NCBI GenBank assembly: GCA_035498035.1
Contig: DATKAN010000038.1
Span: 62,001 to 126,000, forward strand
Reading direction: 5' to 3'
Origin: Nitrospiria bacterium
GTDB lineage: Bacteria > Nitrospirota > Nitrospiria > JACQBZ01
Length of the DNA: 64,000 nucleotides
The notes beneath the pieces are model-generated. The model was not told where the DNA came from. It saw nothing but the letters and a program-made list of their open reading frames with translations, and did no database searches. Below are positions 43,726-52,709 of the stretch, one piece after another. Made by a program: the position numbers and the translations under genes. How positions within the stretch are numbered: position 1 is the stretch's first letter; each line of letters opens with the position of its first letter.

Positions 43726-45078
43726 TTATTTCGTTTCTGCGTCTTCTCCCGGATCGGCCGATTCTTCTTTATCGGAGGCTGCGGGTTGGGAGCGGCGGTG
43801 AAGGTCTTTATCCAGATTGAATAACCGGCGGACGGCTTCCGCATACAGAGCGCCGTTTTTCGAACGGGCTTCGTCTTTTAAGGCCACCAGCGGAGAGTGA
43901 AGGAGCTTGTTGATAACCGAAGCGACCAATCCGTCCACCACCTCCCGTTGTTCGGGAGAAAGGCGGCCCAGTTTCGAAATAAATTTATTTACTTCCGCTC
44001 GACGGATCTCCTCGGCTTTTTCTCGAAGCGCCATGATCGTCGGGACCACCTCCAGGGACTTGAGCCATTTGTTGATCGCCTGGAGTTCTTCGGAAAGGAT
44101 CCCTTCCGCCTTAAAGGCCTCTTTTTGCCGGCCTTCCAGATTGGTGTCCACGATCAACTGGAGGTCGTCAATATCGTACAGAAAAACGTTGTCGATTCGG
44201 TTCACGTGCGGGTCGATATTCCGCGGGACCGAGATGTCGATCAAAAAGATGGGGCGGTTCTTACGGCGTTGGATGGCCTTGTCGATATGCTCCTCGGAAA
44301 TGACGTAATGCGACGCCCCCGTGGAGCAGATGAGGATATCGGCCTCGGACAAATAACGGGGGAACTCTTCCAGCCGAAGCGGAATGCCGTCGAACCGTTT
44401 CGCCATCTCGATGGCGTTATCGAAGTTTCGCGTGGTGATCATGACCTTCCGAACGCCGTTGTCCAGCAAGTGGCGCACCGCCAGTTCCGCCATCTCCCCG
44501 GCGCCCACAAGCAAGGCCTCCTTTCCCTCCAAGTGACCGAAAATCTTTTTGGCCAGTTCCACGGCCGCGAAGCTGATCGAAACGGCGTTCTCCGCAATTT
44601 TGGTTTCGGTTCGCACGCGCTTGGCCACCGAGATGGCCTTTCGAAAAACTTTATTCAGGATCACACCCGTCGCCTTTTGATGCATGGCGATATCAAAGGC
44701 CTCTTTAACCTGGCCCAGAATTTGCGGTTCCCCGATCACCATCGAGTCCAGACTGGACGCGACGCGAAAAACATGGCGGATGGCATCGTCCGACGAATAC
44801 AGATAAAGGCTGGCGTTCCATTCCTCGGGAGACAGACCGGCATGGTAGTCCTCGAAGAACTCTTTGATCCGCTGGAAACCGGTCTGGATCTGTTGAACCA
44901 CGGCGCAGACCTCCACCCGATTGCACGTGGACAGAATCAATGCCTCGTCGATTCCGTGATAGGATTTTAGCCGGATCAGGGCTTCACGGATCTGGGCATC
45001 GGAAATCGAAAACTTTTCGCGGATTTCTATTGGCGCGGTTCTGTGGTTTAATCCGACAACAATGATATCCAACGACAA
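43726..45078 (-). CDS. hemA: Glutamyl-tRNA reductase
   Basis: Commits glutamyl-tRNA to tetrapyrrole synthesis (C5 pathway). 450 aa: LNHRTAPIEIREKFS, catalytic cysteine in LSTCNRVEVCA, GEPQILGQVKEA and the NADPH-binding VGAGEMAELAVRHL. The start is TTG at 45078; TTG at 45072, six bases after GGAG, is an equally good choice. A segment resembling the 3' end of the family 1 element (GGCGAGGCAAGCCCC) lies just upstream. Confidence 0.95.
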   Translation of the reverse strand: MSLDIIVVGLNHRTAPIEIREKFSISDAQIREALIRLKSYHGIDEALILSTCNRVEVCAVVQQIQTGFQRIKEFFEDYHAGLSPEEWNASLYLYSSDDAIRHVFRVASSLDSMVIGEPQILGQVKEAFDIAMHQKATGVILNKVFRKAISVAKRVRTETKIAENAVSISFAAVELAKKIFGHLEGKEALLVGAGEMAELAVRHLLDNGVRKVMITTRNFDNAIEMAKRFDGIPLRLEEFPRYLSEADILICSTGASHYVISEEHIDKAIQRRKNRPIFLIDISVPRNIDPHVNRIDNVFLYDIDDLQLIVDTNLEGRQKEAFKAEGILSEELQAINKWLKSLEVVPTIMALREKAEEIRRAEVNKFISKLGRLSPEQREVVDGLVASVINKLLHSPLVALKDEARSKNGALYAEAVRRLFNLDKDLHRRSQPAASDKEESADPGEDAETK

Positions 45079-45155
45079 CTCCGTTAATAGGGGCTTGCCT
45101 CGCCGTCAAATTCGGTGGGAGCCCTGCGGATCATGCTGAGGAAGCAGGCTGATGT

Positions 45156-45968
45156 TTAGAGAAAGGCGTGCTGCCCTTTCCAAACCAAATCTACACCCAC
45201 AAAGGAGAAGATCACTCCGATGAAACCGATGATGGCGAGATAGGCGGCTTTCTTGGCCCGCCATCCGACCGTGATCCGCCCGTGCAGCACAATCAGGTAA
45301 AAGAGCCAAATCGCCAGCGTGAAGATCTCACGCGGGTCCCAGTACCATCCCGATACATATCCCGCGCCCCACGCGCCGATGATAATTCCCAGCGTGAGAA
45401 GGCCGAAACCCAGAATGATGGCTTTATGATTCAGATCATCCAGGATATCCAATGATGGGAGTTTATTGTAAAGATTGTTAAATTGTTTGGATTTAAGCAG
45501 GCGTTCCTGAATGAGATACATGACCCCCACTAAAAAGGCGATGGCGAAGGCCACGGCGCCCAACAGGGCCAAGGCGGTGTGAGTATAAACCCAGGCCGTG
45601 CGCATAGCCATATCCGGAGACCGCATTTCGGTGGGCAGCATGGCACCCGACAACAGCGAGATCAAAGCCAACGGCAGGACAAAGGAGCCCAGGATGTGAA
45701 TGCGAAAGCGCAGTTCCACAAGCAGAAAAACCAGAACGAGGGCCCAAGCAAAGAAGGCCATCGCATCAAAAAGACGGGTCAGTGAGACATAACCCGCCTC
45801 AATCATGCGGTTCAGAAGCGTTATGGTGTGGAATACAAAACCGATCCCGGTCAGCACCAGGGAAAACCTGGAGAACGACTCCTTTTTTCCGGCAAGTAGA
45901 TAGATGAGGAAAGTCACGGTGCCGAAAAAATAGAAAGCAAGGGTAATTTTAAAGAAAAGGACATTCAT
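45156..45968 (-). CDS. Cytochrome c biogenesis protein, CcsA/CcsB (HemX-like) family
   Basis: Membrane haem-handling protein of 270 aa with about eight hydrophobic helices. The tryptophan-rich haem-binding segment reads GAWGAGYVSGWYWDPREI, flanked by conserved histidines (HTALALLG and VLHGRITVGW). In System II it delivers haem for cytochrome c maturation; the HemX form also sits ahead of hemA and may tune GluTR levels, which suits its place as first gene of this haem operon. Confidence 0.9.
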   Translation of the reverse strand: MNVLFFKITLAFYFFGTVTFLIYLLAGKKESFSRFSLVLTGIGFVFHTITLLNRMIEAGYVSLTRLFDAMAFFAWALVLVFLLVELRFRIHILGSFVLPLALISLLSGAMLPTEMRSPDMAMRTAWVYTHTALALLGAVAFAIAFLVGVMYLIQERLLKSKQFNNLYNKLPSLDILDDLNHKAIILGFGLLTLGIIIGAWGAGYVSGWYWDPREIFTLAIWLFYLIVLHGRITVGWRAKKAAYLAIIGFIGVIFSFVGVDLVWKGQHAFL

Positions 45969-45993
45969 TATTATTGACCTCGCATGGTAAGCG

Positions 45994-46023
45994 ATTATAA
46001 CTGTTTAAAAAAGTCCATGTCAA
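45994..46023 (-). promoter_or_regulatory. Consensus sigma70-type promoter of the haem operon
   Basis: On the minus strand TTGACA, 18 bases, TATAAT: both hexamers perfect. It faces ccsB 25 bases downstream and probably drives the run ccsB-hemA-hemC-cobA/hemD-hemB-ribF and beyond. Confidence 0.8.
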
Positions 46024-46117
46024 GGTTCGCAAGACATCCCTTGGTTGAAGCACAACTTATGGATAATTCATGAAAAATAATAAGCACTTTTCAAGGTGAA
46101 ACCGCCGAAAAAACGTG

Positions 46118-46146
46118 TTGAAATAACCCCCGCATTATTATATATT
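46118..46146 (+). promoter_or_regulatory. Sigma70-type promoter of the DUF151 operon
   Basis: TTGAAA, 17 bases, TATATT, divergent from the haem promoter. The expected start near 46153 is followed at once by a stem-loop (46162-46195). Confidence 0.72.
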
Positions 46147-46161
46147 ATATTTCAGTCACAA

Positions 46162-46195
46162 AGAGCCGGGAAGGCAATCATTCCGGGCCGGCTCT
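46162..46195 (+). other. 5' stem-loop in the DUF151 leader
   Basis: AGAGCCGG (46162-46169) pairs with CCGGCTCT (46188-46195) around an 18-base loop that can itself pair GAA with TTC. Located at the predicted 5' end of the transcript, so it may stabilise the mRNA. No T-run follows, so it is not a terminator. Confidence 0.4.
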
Positions 46196-46230
46196 CGCGT
46201 GAATGAAAAAGTGAATTCTCGAGGTGGGCT

Positions 46231-46683
46231 GTGCTCCAGATGAAAGTTAGAGGGTTGATGTACGACCCTTTCAATAATGCCTTCATTATCATTTTGCGAG
46301 ATGATCAGGAAAAAGAGGTTTTACCGATCTGGATTGGGAAGCCGGAAGCCGGCGCGATCAGTTTTGCATTGGAAGGGGTTTTTACCCCACGCCCCATGAC
46401 CCATGACCTGATGAAGAACATCCTGGAAAGCAGCAATGCCAAGGTGATCAGTGTCGTCCTCACGGACCTGAAAGACAACACTTATTTCGCAAAGATTCAT
46501 GTTTTCTACGGGGATTCGGAATATACGATTGATTCACGTCCCAGCGATGCCATCGCACTGGCCCTCCGGGTGGACGCGCCCATTTTTGCAACCGAGGATG
46601 TGATTCAGAAACACAGCACGGAGGAGCTCGATCGCTGGTTGGACAATCTTCGTCCGGAAGATTTCGGAAAATACGACGCATAG
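46231..46683 (+). CDS. Bifunctional nuclease family (DUF151) protein, copy 1
   Basis: 150 aa. The DUF151 core is complete: EVLPIWIGKPEAGAISFALEG, RPMTHDLMKNIL and DSRPSDAIALALR. The plant member has RNase and DNase activity; bacterial roles are unsettled. GTG start in an AT-rich leader. Paralogous to the gene at 47382, with a lipoprotein gene between. Confidence 0.9.
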   Translation: MLQMKVRGLMYDPFNNAFIIILRDDQEKEVLPIWIGKPEAGAISFALEGVFTPRPMTHDLMKNILESSNAKVISVVLTDLKDNTYFAKIHVFYGDSEYTIDSRPSDAIALALRVDAPIFATEDVIQKHSTEELDRWLDNLRPEDFGKYDA

Positions 46684-46689
46684 GTCGGG

Positions 46690-47361
46690 ATGAGAAAAAG
46701 ACAATCCGGCGTAAATGGTCTCGGATGCGTTCGCGAAAGGGAAATTCGGTTCAATCATTTTGGGATTGGATCAGGCCTCATGGCATGCCTGGTGGCGTGG
46801 TTGACGCTGGGCTGTGCCACCATCGACGATCTCTCTACGGAATCCTATCGCGAAGTGGGTCTTCCGCCCAATCTGTTTGAACAACAGGCCTTGGGGCTGC
46901 TTCCTCTCTTTGGCCACGGCACACTCCGTGGTTACCTTTCCACGGCGGACGGGATCTTTCTGGAGAGTTTCCGGCAGCACCGAGCCGGCCAAACCTGGAT
47001 CGATCCTCACGAAACCCTGAAGCGCATTCGCGAAGCCGGTCTTGAGGGGGTTTATCAAAATTTGGTGAAAGAATATTCGGTCCAGCAACCTCCCCAGCAG
47101 GATCCGCTTCAGCAGATCGGCAAGGCGGTGGGAACCCGGTACCTGCTTCTGACCGAGTTGCAAAGACTTGAAATGACCGAAGGGGCGACACAGGTCCAGC
47201 TGAACGGTCGTGTTTGGGATACCGAAAAAGGTGAAATCCTCTGGGAGGGCACCGGCGAAAGCCGCGGCTATGTCTTTTTGATTTTCCCCCGGGCCCCTTC
47301 CAGTTTTGAGAAGACGATGGCGGTCGCGAGCGACGGTCTGATTCAGCGCCTGCCATTTTAA
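46690..47361 (+). CDS. Putative lipoprotein of unknown function
   Basis: 223 aa with a basic N-terminal region, a hydrophobic stretch and a lipobox (AWLTLGC, Cys near residue 42). The rest has no motif I recognise. The segment GTRYLLLTELQRLEMTEGATQVQLNGRVWDTEKGEILWEG resembles the fold of periplasmic CsgG/LPS-assembly-type small lipoproteins, but only loosely. ATG at 46780 is a shorter alternative, which would leave too little signal sequence. Six bases after DUF151 copy 1, so likely co-transcribed. Confidence 0.7.
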   Translation: MRKRQSGVNGLGCVREREIRFNHFGIGSGLMACLVAWLTLGCATIDDLSTESYREVGLPPNLFEQQALGLLPLFGHGTLRGYLSTADGIFLESFRQHRAGQTWIDPHETLKRIREAGLEGVYQNLVKEYSVQQPPQQDPLQQIGKAVGTRYLLLTELQRLEMTEGATQVQLNGRVWDTEKGEILWEGTGESRGYVFLIFPRAPSSFEKTMAVASDGLIQRLPF

Positions 47362-47381
47362 CGACGGGGAACCGAATTACA

Positions 47382-47837
47382 ATGGATATCAAATTAAGTG
47401 TGCAGAGTGTGTTGACCGATCCCAAGACCGAAACCCAAGTGGTGCTGTTGCGGGCGGAGGGCAACAAAGAGGTCTTGCCGATCTGGGTCGGGGTTACGGA
47501 AGGGAGCGCGATCAAGTTCGCGCTGGAGGGGATCCTTCCGACCCGCCCGATGACGCACGATCTCCTCAAGAACGTCCTGGATCATCTGGGTCTCCGGGTC
47601 CAGAAGGTGATCATTACGGAAATCAAGAACAACACGTACTATGCCTTGGTCTATATCGAATCGCACGGCAGCCTGCTGAGCATCGACGCCCGTCCCAGCG
47701 ATGCCATCGCCTTGGCCCTCCGCACCCATGTGCCGATTTATGCCGCCAATGAAGTCTTCAAGGAAAGGGGGGGCGAAAGCCTTGATGCCTGGCTGGAAAA
47801 GTTGGGACCGAAAGACTCAGGGGAACATACCGTGTAA
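47382..47837 (+). CDS. Bifunctional nuclease family (DUF151) protein, copy 2
   Basis: 151 aa, same core as copy 1 (EVLPIWVGVTEGSAIKFALEG, RPMTHDLLKNVL, DARPSDAIALALR), clearly a paralogue diverged mostly in the N- and C-termini. Twenty bases after the lipoprotein gene. Retention of two copies around one lipoprotein suggests a joint function. Confidence 0.9.
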   Translation: MDIKLSVQSVLTDPKTETQVVLLRAEGNKEVLPIWVGVTEGSAIKFALEGILPTRPMTHDLLKNVLDHLGLRVQKVIITEIKNNTYYALVYIESHGSLLSIDARPSDAIALALRTHVPIYAANEVFKERGGESLDAWLEKLGPKDSGEHTV

Positions 47838-48028
47838 CGATCGCTTTCCTTGCTGCCCCCGCCCTTTTTTGATTCCTGCCTCAGAAGCACCTCAACGCCG
47901 ATATGAACGCCGAGTTCGACCCAGATCTTCATCCTGAACGCCTGAACAGACTGTTTTTTTGCAACACGCCTTTTCTGTTCGGATAACGCCTTAGGGCTCA
48001 ACCTTCCGCACGGGGAACCGTGAATGCG

Positions 48029-48045
48029 TTGGCATAATCCTTGCT
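48029..48045 (+). promoter_or_regulatory. Sigma54-type (-24/-12) promoter upstream of comEC
   Basis: TTGGCATAATCCTTGCT matches the TGGCAC-N5-TTGCW consensus with the obligatory GG and GC twelve bases apart. Predicted start near 48057, giving a very short leader with the AAGGAG ribosome site at about 48060. Sigma54 often controls pilus genes, consistent with the downstream PilB-like ATPase. Confidence 0.65.
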
Positions 48046-48074
48046 GCAGTAGGATTGCACAAGGAGCCGACTCG

Positions 48075-50603
48075 ATGTCAAGACCCTTAGTGGGGATGGC
48101 CGTTTGCTATCTGACAGGCAGCGCTCTTGGTGAAGCCTGGACTTATTATCCATTGACCACGATCGGATTTGCAAGCGTCGGAGCCGTGCTGATCTCCGCT
48201 TTGCGACCCCGGCGGGAAAATCTCATCCAGGTCGGGGGAGCTGTCTTATTGATTTGTTTGGGAGCGGTTCGATTCCAAAGCGTTGCGCGGATAAATCCAG
48301 CTGATGATCTGGCCCGATTCACATCCGGGGAAGCGGTACGATTCGTCGGGGTTATCGAAGAGCCGCTTCAACACGGGCCGGAGTCCACGCGTCTTCTTCT
48401 GAAGGCCCGTTCGGTCCTTCAAAACGGGAAGGAATATCCGGTCCGTGGAATGCTGCGGCTTATCGTCCGAGATTTTGTCCCGGAACTGCGCTACGGTGAT
48501 CAGATCTCAGCCGATCTACGGCTGCGTCCGGTTTCCGGACTCCACAATCCGGGAGGCTTCGATTATTCGGCCTACTTGTACAGAGAAGGAATTCGCGCTC
48601 TGGCCGTCGTTCATCGCCCGGAGTCAATCTCGCGGCTGTCGGTCGGCGGGTTTGTGCCGTTGCGCAGGATCTATGACTGGAGAGAGCGAATTCGGAATGT
48701 GTTGAACGGGTCTCTTTCACCGGCCTCGTCCGCCATGTATCAAGCGATGCTCATCGGAGAGACCGGAGCATTGAGTCCCGAGATCCGTGAGGCTTTCATG
48801 ATCTCGGGCACGACCCACCTGCTATCGATTTCGGGTTCCCATCTGGCGTTGGTGGCTTTGGTTGTCTTTCATCTGTCGGTCCGGATTTTTCGGCAAATGC
48901 CAGCCCAATGGCTTTTGTCCGTCAGCCGGCGATGGACCGTCACGCGGTTCGGGATCCTGGCCACCCTTGCCCCGGTTGTATTCTATACGCTCCTGGCCGG
49001 CGCGCAGATCGCGACGGTTCGCTCTCTCATCATGATCCTCATCTATCTCACCGCCCTATGGTTCCAGCGGGCCGACGATCCATTGAATGCGTTGGCTGTG
49101 GCAGCTCTCCTCAGCGTACTTTGGGATCCTCAGGCGCTCTTCTCGATCTCCTTTCAACTTTCTTACCTGGCGGTCCTTGCGATGGCTCTGGCCGGCGGGG
49201 ATCAGGTTTCGGTTCGGGAAACCGGAGAAATCAGGGCCCAGGACCCGGGAGGTGAATCCTCATGGGTGGGACGGTCATTGCAGAGGATCCGGGTCTATTT
49301 TTTGATAACGCTCGTGGCCGGGTCTGTCACGGTTCCGTTGACGGCGTTCTATTTTAACCAGATAAGCTGGGTGGGTTTTCTGTCCAATCCGATCGTGGTT
49401 CCCTTTGTGGGAATGTTGATCGTCCCGCTGGGGTTGGTCTGCTCGGTCGGGGCGATTCTCTTTGACCGGACGACATTGCCGTTGTCCGGACTGAACGATG
49501 TTCTGGCAGGCGCACTTTACTCCTTGGTTCAATGGTTCGCTCGGCTCCCGGCGGCCGAGGTGCATGTTCCATCCCCTCCGGTCCTGGTCTTGGCGGTGGT
49601 CTACCTCACGGGGGCCCTCGTGTTTTCCCTCAGAGTAGATCGCGTCTTGAAGTGGACCGCGATCGGTTTGTGCGTTCTAATCACGACGGTATGGATCGTG
49701 AGGTTGTTGGAGTCCCGGCCGGAGGGGCGGCTGCGCGTGACCTTTCTCGATGTGGGACAGGGGGATGCCGCGTGGATTGAAATGCCGGATGGAAAAACGA
49801 TGCTGATCGACGGTGGCGGCGCGTACGGCAACTATGATCTCGGTCGATTGGCCGTTGCCCCCTATCTCTGGAACGCCGGTCATTGGCGGATCGATTACCT
49901 GGTCGCGAGCCATCCTCAGCTGGATCACATGGGCGGGCTGGTCTATATCGCGCGGAAATTTCAAGTGGGCGAACTTTGGACGAACGGCCTGCAGAAAGAG
50001 GCGGTTTTTTATGACCGGTTTCGCCAGGTTGTGTCGGCCAAGGCGATTCCGGAAAAACAGGTTACGGGAAGTGGATTTCCGTTGCTGGGGGGCCCGGTGC
50101 GGATCGTGCCGCTGCATCCCCAAATGGCGGACCCTGATGGACCTGATAACGATCAATCCCTGGTCCTGCGTGTTGCGTACGGACGGGAGGCGCTTTTGTT
50201 CACCGGAGACATCGAAAAAGCGGCGGAGAGGGAACTTCTCCGGTGGGGGAATCTTCTCAAAAACACGGTCCTGAAAGTTCCGCACCATGGCAGCCGGACC
50301 TCGATCGATCCCGACTTTCTGGCCCGAGTGGCCCCGGATGTGGCGGTGATTTCGGTCGGTGCAAATAATCCTTATCGCCACCCGTCGCCGGAGACATTGT
50401 CCGTGTATCACGCCTTGAAGACGAAGGTCTACCGTACGGATCAGGACGGGGCGGTTCTGCTTGAGACGGACGGAAAAGGCCGAAGGGTTTGGACCTATCA
50501 AGACAGCGTTTCCCATCCGGTGGCGTGGGGACGTGGAATGGCGGCGGCTGAGGCCTCCAATCTCATGAAGGTATTCCATCGGTACTGGTTTGGTCCGGCT
50601 TGA
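48075..50603 (+). CDS. comEC: DNA-uptake channel protein ComEC/Rec2
   Basis: Inner-membrane channel for transforming DNA. From ATG at 48075 (AAGGAG nine bases upstream) 842 aa. N-terminal hydrophobic segments and DUF4131 region, then the Competence domain (MLIGETGALSPEIREAFMISGTTHLLSISGSHLAL) with multiple helices. The C-terminal metallo-beta-lactamase domain reads TFLDVGQGDAAWI, ASHPQLDHMGG and KVPHHGSRTS, with zinc ligands present, so nuclease activity is plausible. Confidence 0.94.
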   Translation: MSRPLVGMAVCYLTGSALGEAWTYYPLTTIGFASVGAVLISALRPRRENLIQVGGAVLLICLGAVRFQSVARINPADDLARFTSGEAVRFVGVIEEPLQHGPESTRLLLKARSVLQNGKEYPVRGMLRLIVRDFVPELRYGDQISADLRLRPVSGLHNPGGFDYSAYLYREGIRALAVVHRPESISRLSVGGFVPLRRIYDWRERIRNVLNGSLSPASSAMYQAMLIGETGALSPEIREAFMISGTTHLLSISGSHLALVALVVFHLSVRIFRQMPAQWLLSVSRRWTVTRFGILATLAPVVFYTLLAGAQIATVRSLIMILIYLTALWFQRADDPLNALAVAALLSVLWDPQALFSISFQLSYLAVLAMALAGGDQVSVRETGEIRAQDPGGESSWVGRSLQRIRVYFLITLVAGSVTVPLTAFYFNQISWVGFLSNPIVVPFVGMLIVPLGLVCSVGAILFDRTTLPLSGLNDVLAGALYSLVQWFARLPAAEVHVPSPPVLVLAVVYLTGALVFSLRVDRVLKWTAIGLCVLITTVWIVRLLESRPEGRLRVTFLDVGQGDAAWIEMPDGKTMLIDGGGAYGNYDLGRLAVAPYLWNAGHWRIDYLVASHPQLDHMGGLVYIARKFQVGELWTNGLQKEAVFYDRFRQVVSAKAIPEKQVTGSGFPLLGGPVRIVPLHPQMADPDGPDNDQSLVLRVAYGREALLFTGDIEKAAERELLRWGNLLKNTVLKVPHHGSRTSIDPDFLARVAPDVAVISVGANNPYRHPSPETLSVYHALKTKVYRTDQDGAVLLETDGKGRRVWTYQDSVSHPVAWGRGMAAAEASNLMKVFHRYWFGPA

Positions 50604-50627
50604 CAAAGGACGGGTCTATAGTAGAAT
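50600..50627 (+). promoter_or_regulatory. Sigma70-type promoter of the PilB/GspE-like gene
   Basis: TTGACA, 16 bases, TAGAAT, overlapping the comEC stop codon. The ATPase gene may therefore be expressed both from here and from comEC read-through. Confidence 0.6.
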
Positions 50628-50658
50628 TTAATTGACCATTTTCAAATAAAGGTGATCC

Positions 50659-52611
50659 GTGTCCGAGAAGGAATCCCAGAAAAACGGAGTGGAGTTCAAA
50701 AACAAAAAGCGCTTGGGCGATTTTCTGTTCGATGCGGGGCTGATCACCCGCGACCAACTCCAACGCGCCTTGAACGAGCAGAAACGGTTGGGAAAGAAGT
50801 TGGGAGAGACGCTCATCACCCTGCGCATCATTTCGGATGAGGCCCTGGCGCAGGCGCTCTCCACGCAACTGGGCTACCCCTTCGTGGATCTGAGCACAAC
50901 GGCGCTTGAGCCGGACATCGTCATGGCCATCCCGGAAGCTCTGGCCAGCAAACAGTGCGCCATCCCGGTTTCGCTGGAAAATAAAACGATGACCGTGGCG
51001 ATGGTCGATCCCCTCGACTATGAATGTCTGCGGGACCTCGGCTTTGCCAGCGGATTCCGGATCCAGCCGGTCATCGCGACGCGCAGGGATATCCTGGAAG
51101 CGATCGAGCGGTATTACAACATGAATACGTCGGTGGAGAGCATCGTTAAGGAAACGGCCCAGCAGTACGATGATTCCGTTCTCCAGATCATTCCGGAAAT
51201 CGGCTCCGCGGTGGCCGATGCCCAATCTCTGGAAGAACGGAGCCGCCTGGCGCCGGTGATCCGCTTGGCCAATTTGATCATGACCAAGGCCATTCGGCAG
51301 CGCGCCAGCGATATTCACATTGAGCCCACCGCGCGGGATTTCCGCGTGCGGTATCGGATCGATGGCCTGCTCAAGGAAGACCTCCGGTTGCCGAAGTGGA
51401 TCCACGGGGCGTTGATATCCCGCATGAAGATTTTAGGGCAGCTGAACATCGCCGAGCGGCGGTTGCCGCAGGACGGTTCGGTGCGCGTGCGATCGGATAA
51501 CCGGGAGATCGATCTGAGGCTCTCCACTCTCCCGACCCAGTACGGGGAGAAAATGGTGATCCGCGTACTGGATCAGGGAAGGCTGGTGGTGGCGCTCGAT
51601 ACGCTGGGGGTGTCGCCCCAGAATTTATCCAAGATTCACTCGCTGATGCGGTGCAGAAGGGGCATCATCCTGGTCACCGGCCCGACCGGAAGCGGAAAGA
51701 CGACGACCTTGTACTCCATGATCCATGCCATGCGGGATGAGGTGACGAACATCGTGACGGTGGAGAATCCCATCGAATATAACCTGGAAGGGGTGAATCA
51801 GGTTCAGATCAACACGGACATCGGTCTCACGTTTGCCCACTGTTTAAGGGCGATCCTCCGGCAGGACCCGAACGTGATCCTGATCGGCGAGATCCGGGAC
51901 TTGGAAACGGCCGAGATTGCTTGCCGGGCGGCCATGACCGGCCACCTCGTGCTTTCAACAGTTCATACAAACGACGCGCCTTCCACGATCACGCGATTGG
52001 TCGACCTTGGCATACCGCGTTATCTGGTGGGATCGCTCGTCATGGGTGTCATTGCCCAACGCCTGGTGAGAAGCGTCTGCCCGCGGTGTAAAACCGTCAC
52101 GCCGCCCCCCGTGGAAAGTCTGGTAAGTCTGCACATTCCCTTGGATTCGGTGAAGAGCGTGGATTTCTACTACGGCAAGGGTTGCAGCTACTGCCACTAC
52201 ATCGGCTATCAGGGCCGGACCGGGCTGTATGAAATCTTGGAAATGACGCCGCGGCTGAGAGAACTGGTCGTGTCCGGCGCGGCCGAACAGGACATCCGGT
52301 CCGCGGCCTTGGCTGCGAAGATGACATCGCTGGGGGAGGACGGCCTGAACAAAGTCAAGGCGGGTATCACGACGATCGAGGAGCTGGTGCGCGTGATCGA
52401 GGTCCGCGAGGATCTTCAAACTTTTTGTACGCATTGCGGACAGTCCATTCACATCGATTTCCAGGTCTGTCCGTATTGCGCTCATCCGGTGTCCCATCAC
52501 TGTCATGCCTGCGGCAAACCGCTTCAGCCGGAATGGATCGTCTGCCCCTACTGCCGGATCCGCGTCGGCGAAGCCCCGCCGGCCCGTTTTTCCAAGGCGA
52601 AGCCCGCATAA
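50659..52611 (+). CDS. Type IV pilus/type II secretion ATPase (PilB/GspE family) with extra C-terminal zinc ribbons
   Basis: Hexameric motor that extends pili or drives secretion. 650 aa: GspE N-terminal domain (LGDFLFDAGLITRDQLQRAL), Walker A GPTGSGKTTTLYSM (about 341-354), Asp box and Walker B (RAILRQDPNVILIGEIRD), His box and the usual four-Cys zinc site (CPRC...CSYC). Unusually, the last 70 residues add two more zinc-ribbon pairs (CTHCG...CPYC and CHACG...CPYC). GTG start. Sits after comEC, hinting at a competence pilus. Confidence 0.93.
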   Translation: MSEKESQKNGVEFKNKKRLGDFLFDAGLITRDQLQRALNEQKRLGKKLGETLITLRIISDEALAQALSTQLGYPFVDLSTTALEPDIVMAIPEALASKQCAIPVSLENKTMTVAMVDPLDYECLRDLGFASGFRIQPVIATRRDILEAIERYYNMNTSVESIVKETAQQYDDSVLQIIPEIGSAVADAQSLEERSRLAPVIRLANLIMTKAIRQRASDIHIEPTARDFRVRYRIDGLLKEDLRLPKWIHGALISRMKILGQLNIAERRLPQDGSVRVRSDNREIDLRLSTLPTQYGEKMVIRVLDQGRLVVALDTLGVSPQNLSKIHSLMRCRRGIILVTGPTGSGKTTTLYSMIHAMRDEVTNIVTVENPIEYNLEGVNQVQINTDIGLTFAHCLRAILRQDPNVILIGEIRDLETAEIACRAAMTGHLVLSTVHTNDAPSTITRLVDLGIPRYLVGSLVMGVIAQRLVRSVCPRCKTVTPPPVESLVSLHIPLDSVKSVDFYYGKGCSYCHYIGYQGRTGLYEILEMTPRLRELVVSGAAEQDIRSAALAAKMTSLGEDGLNKVKAGITTIEELVRVIEVREDLQTFCTHCGQSIHIDFQVCPYCAHPVSHHCHACGKPLQPEWIVCPYCRIRVGEAPPARFSKAKPA

Positions 52612-52697
52612 TCACCCCAGGCACGATGCCTCTCTTTAATGTATATCCCTTCCGGCTTCCGCCCGCGGACCGGTAGAGATGACCGGGTTCAATCGGC

Positions 52698-52703
52698 TAT
52701 AAT
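52698..52703 (+). promoter_or_regulatory. Probable leaderless promoter (-10 box) of putA
   Basis: TATAAT followed by six bases and the putA ATG, so transcription would begin at the start codon. No Shine-Dalgarno and no good -35 are seen. Confidence 0.5.
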
Positions 52704-52709
52704 GATTCT

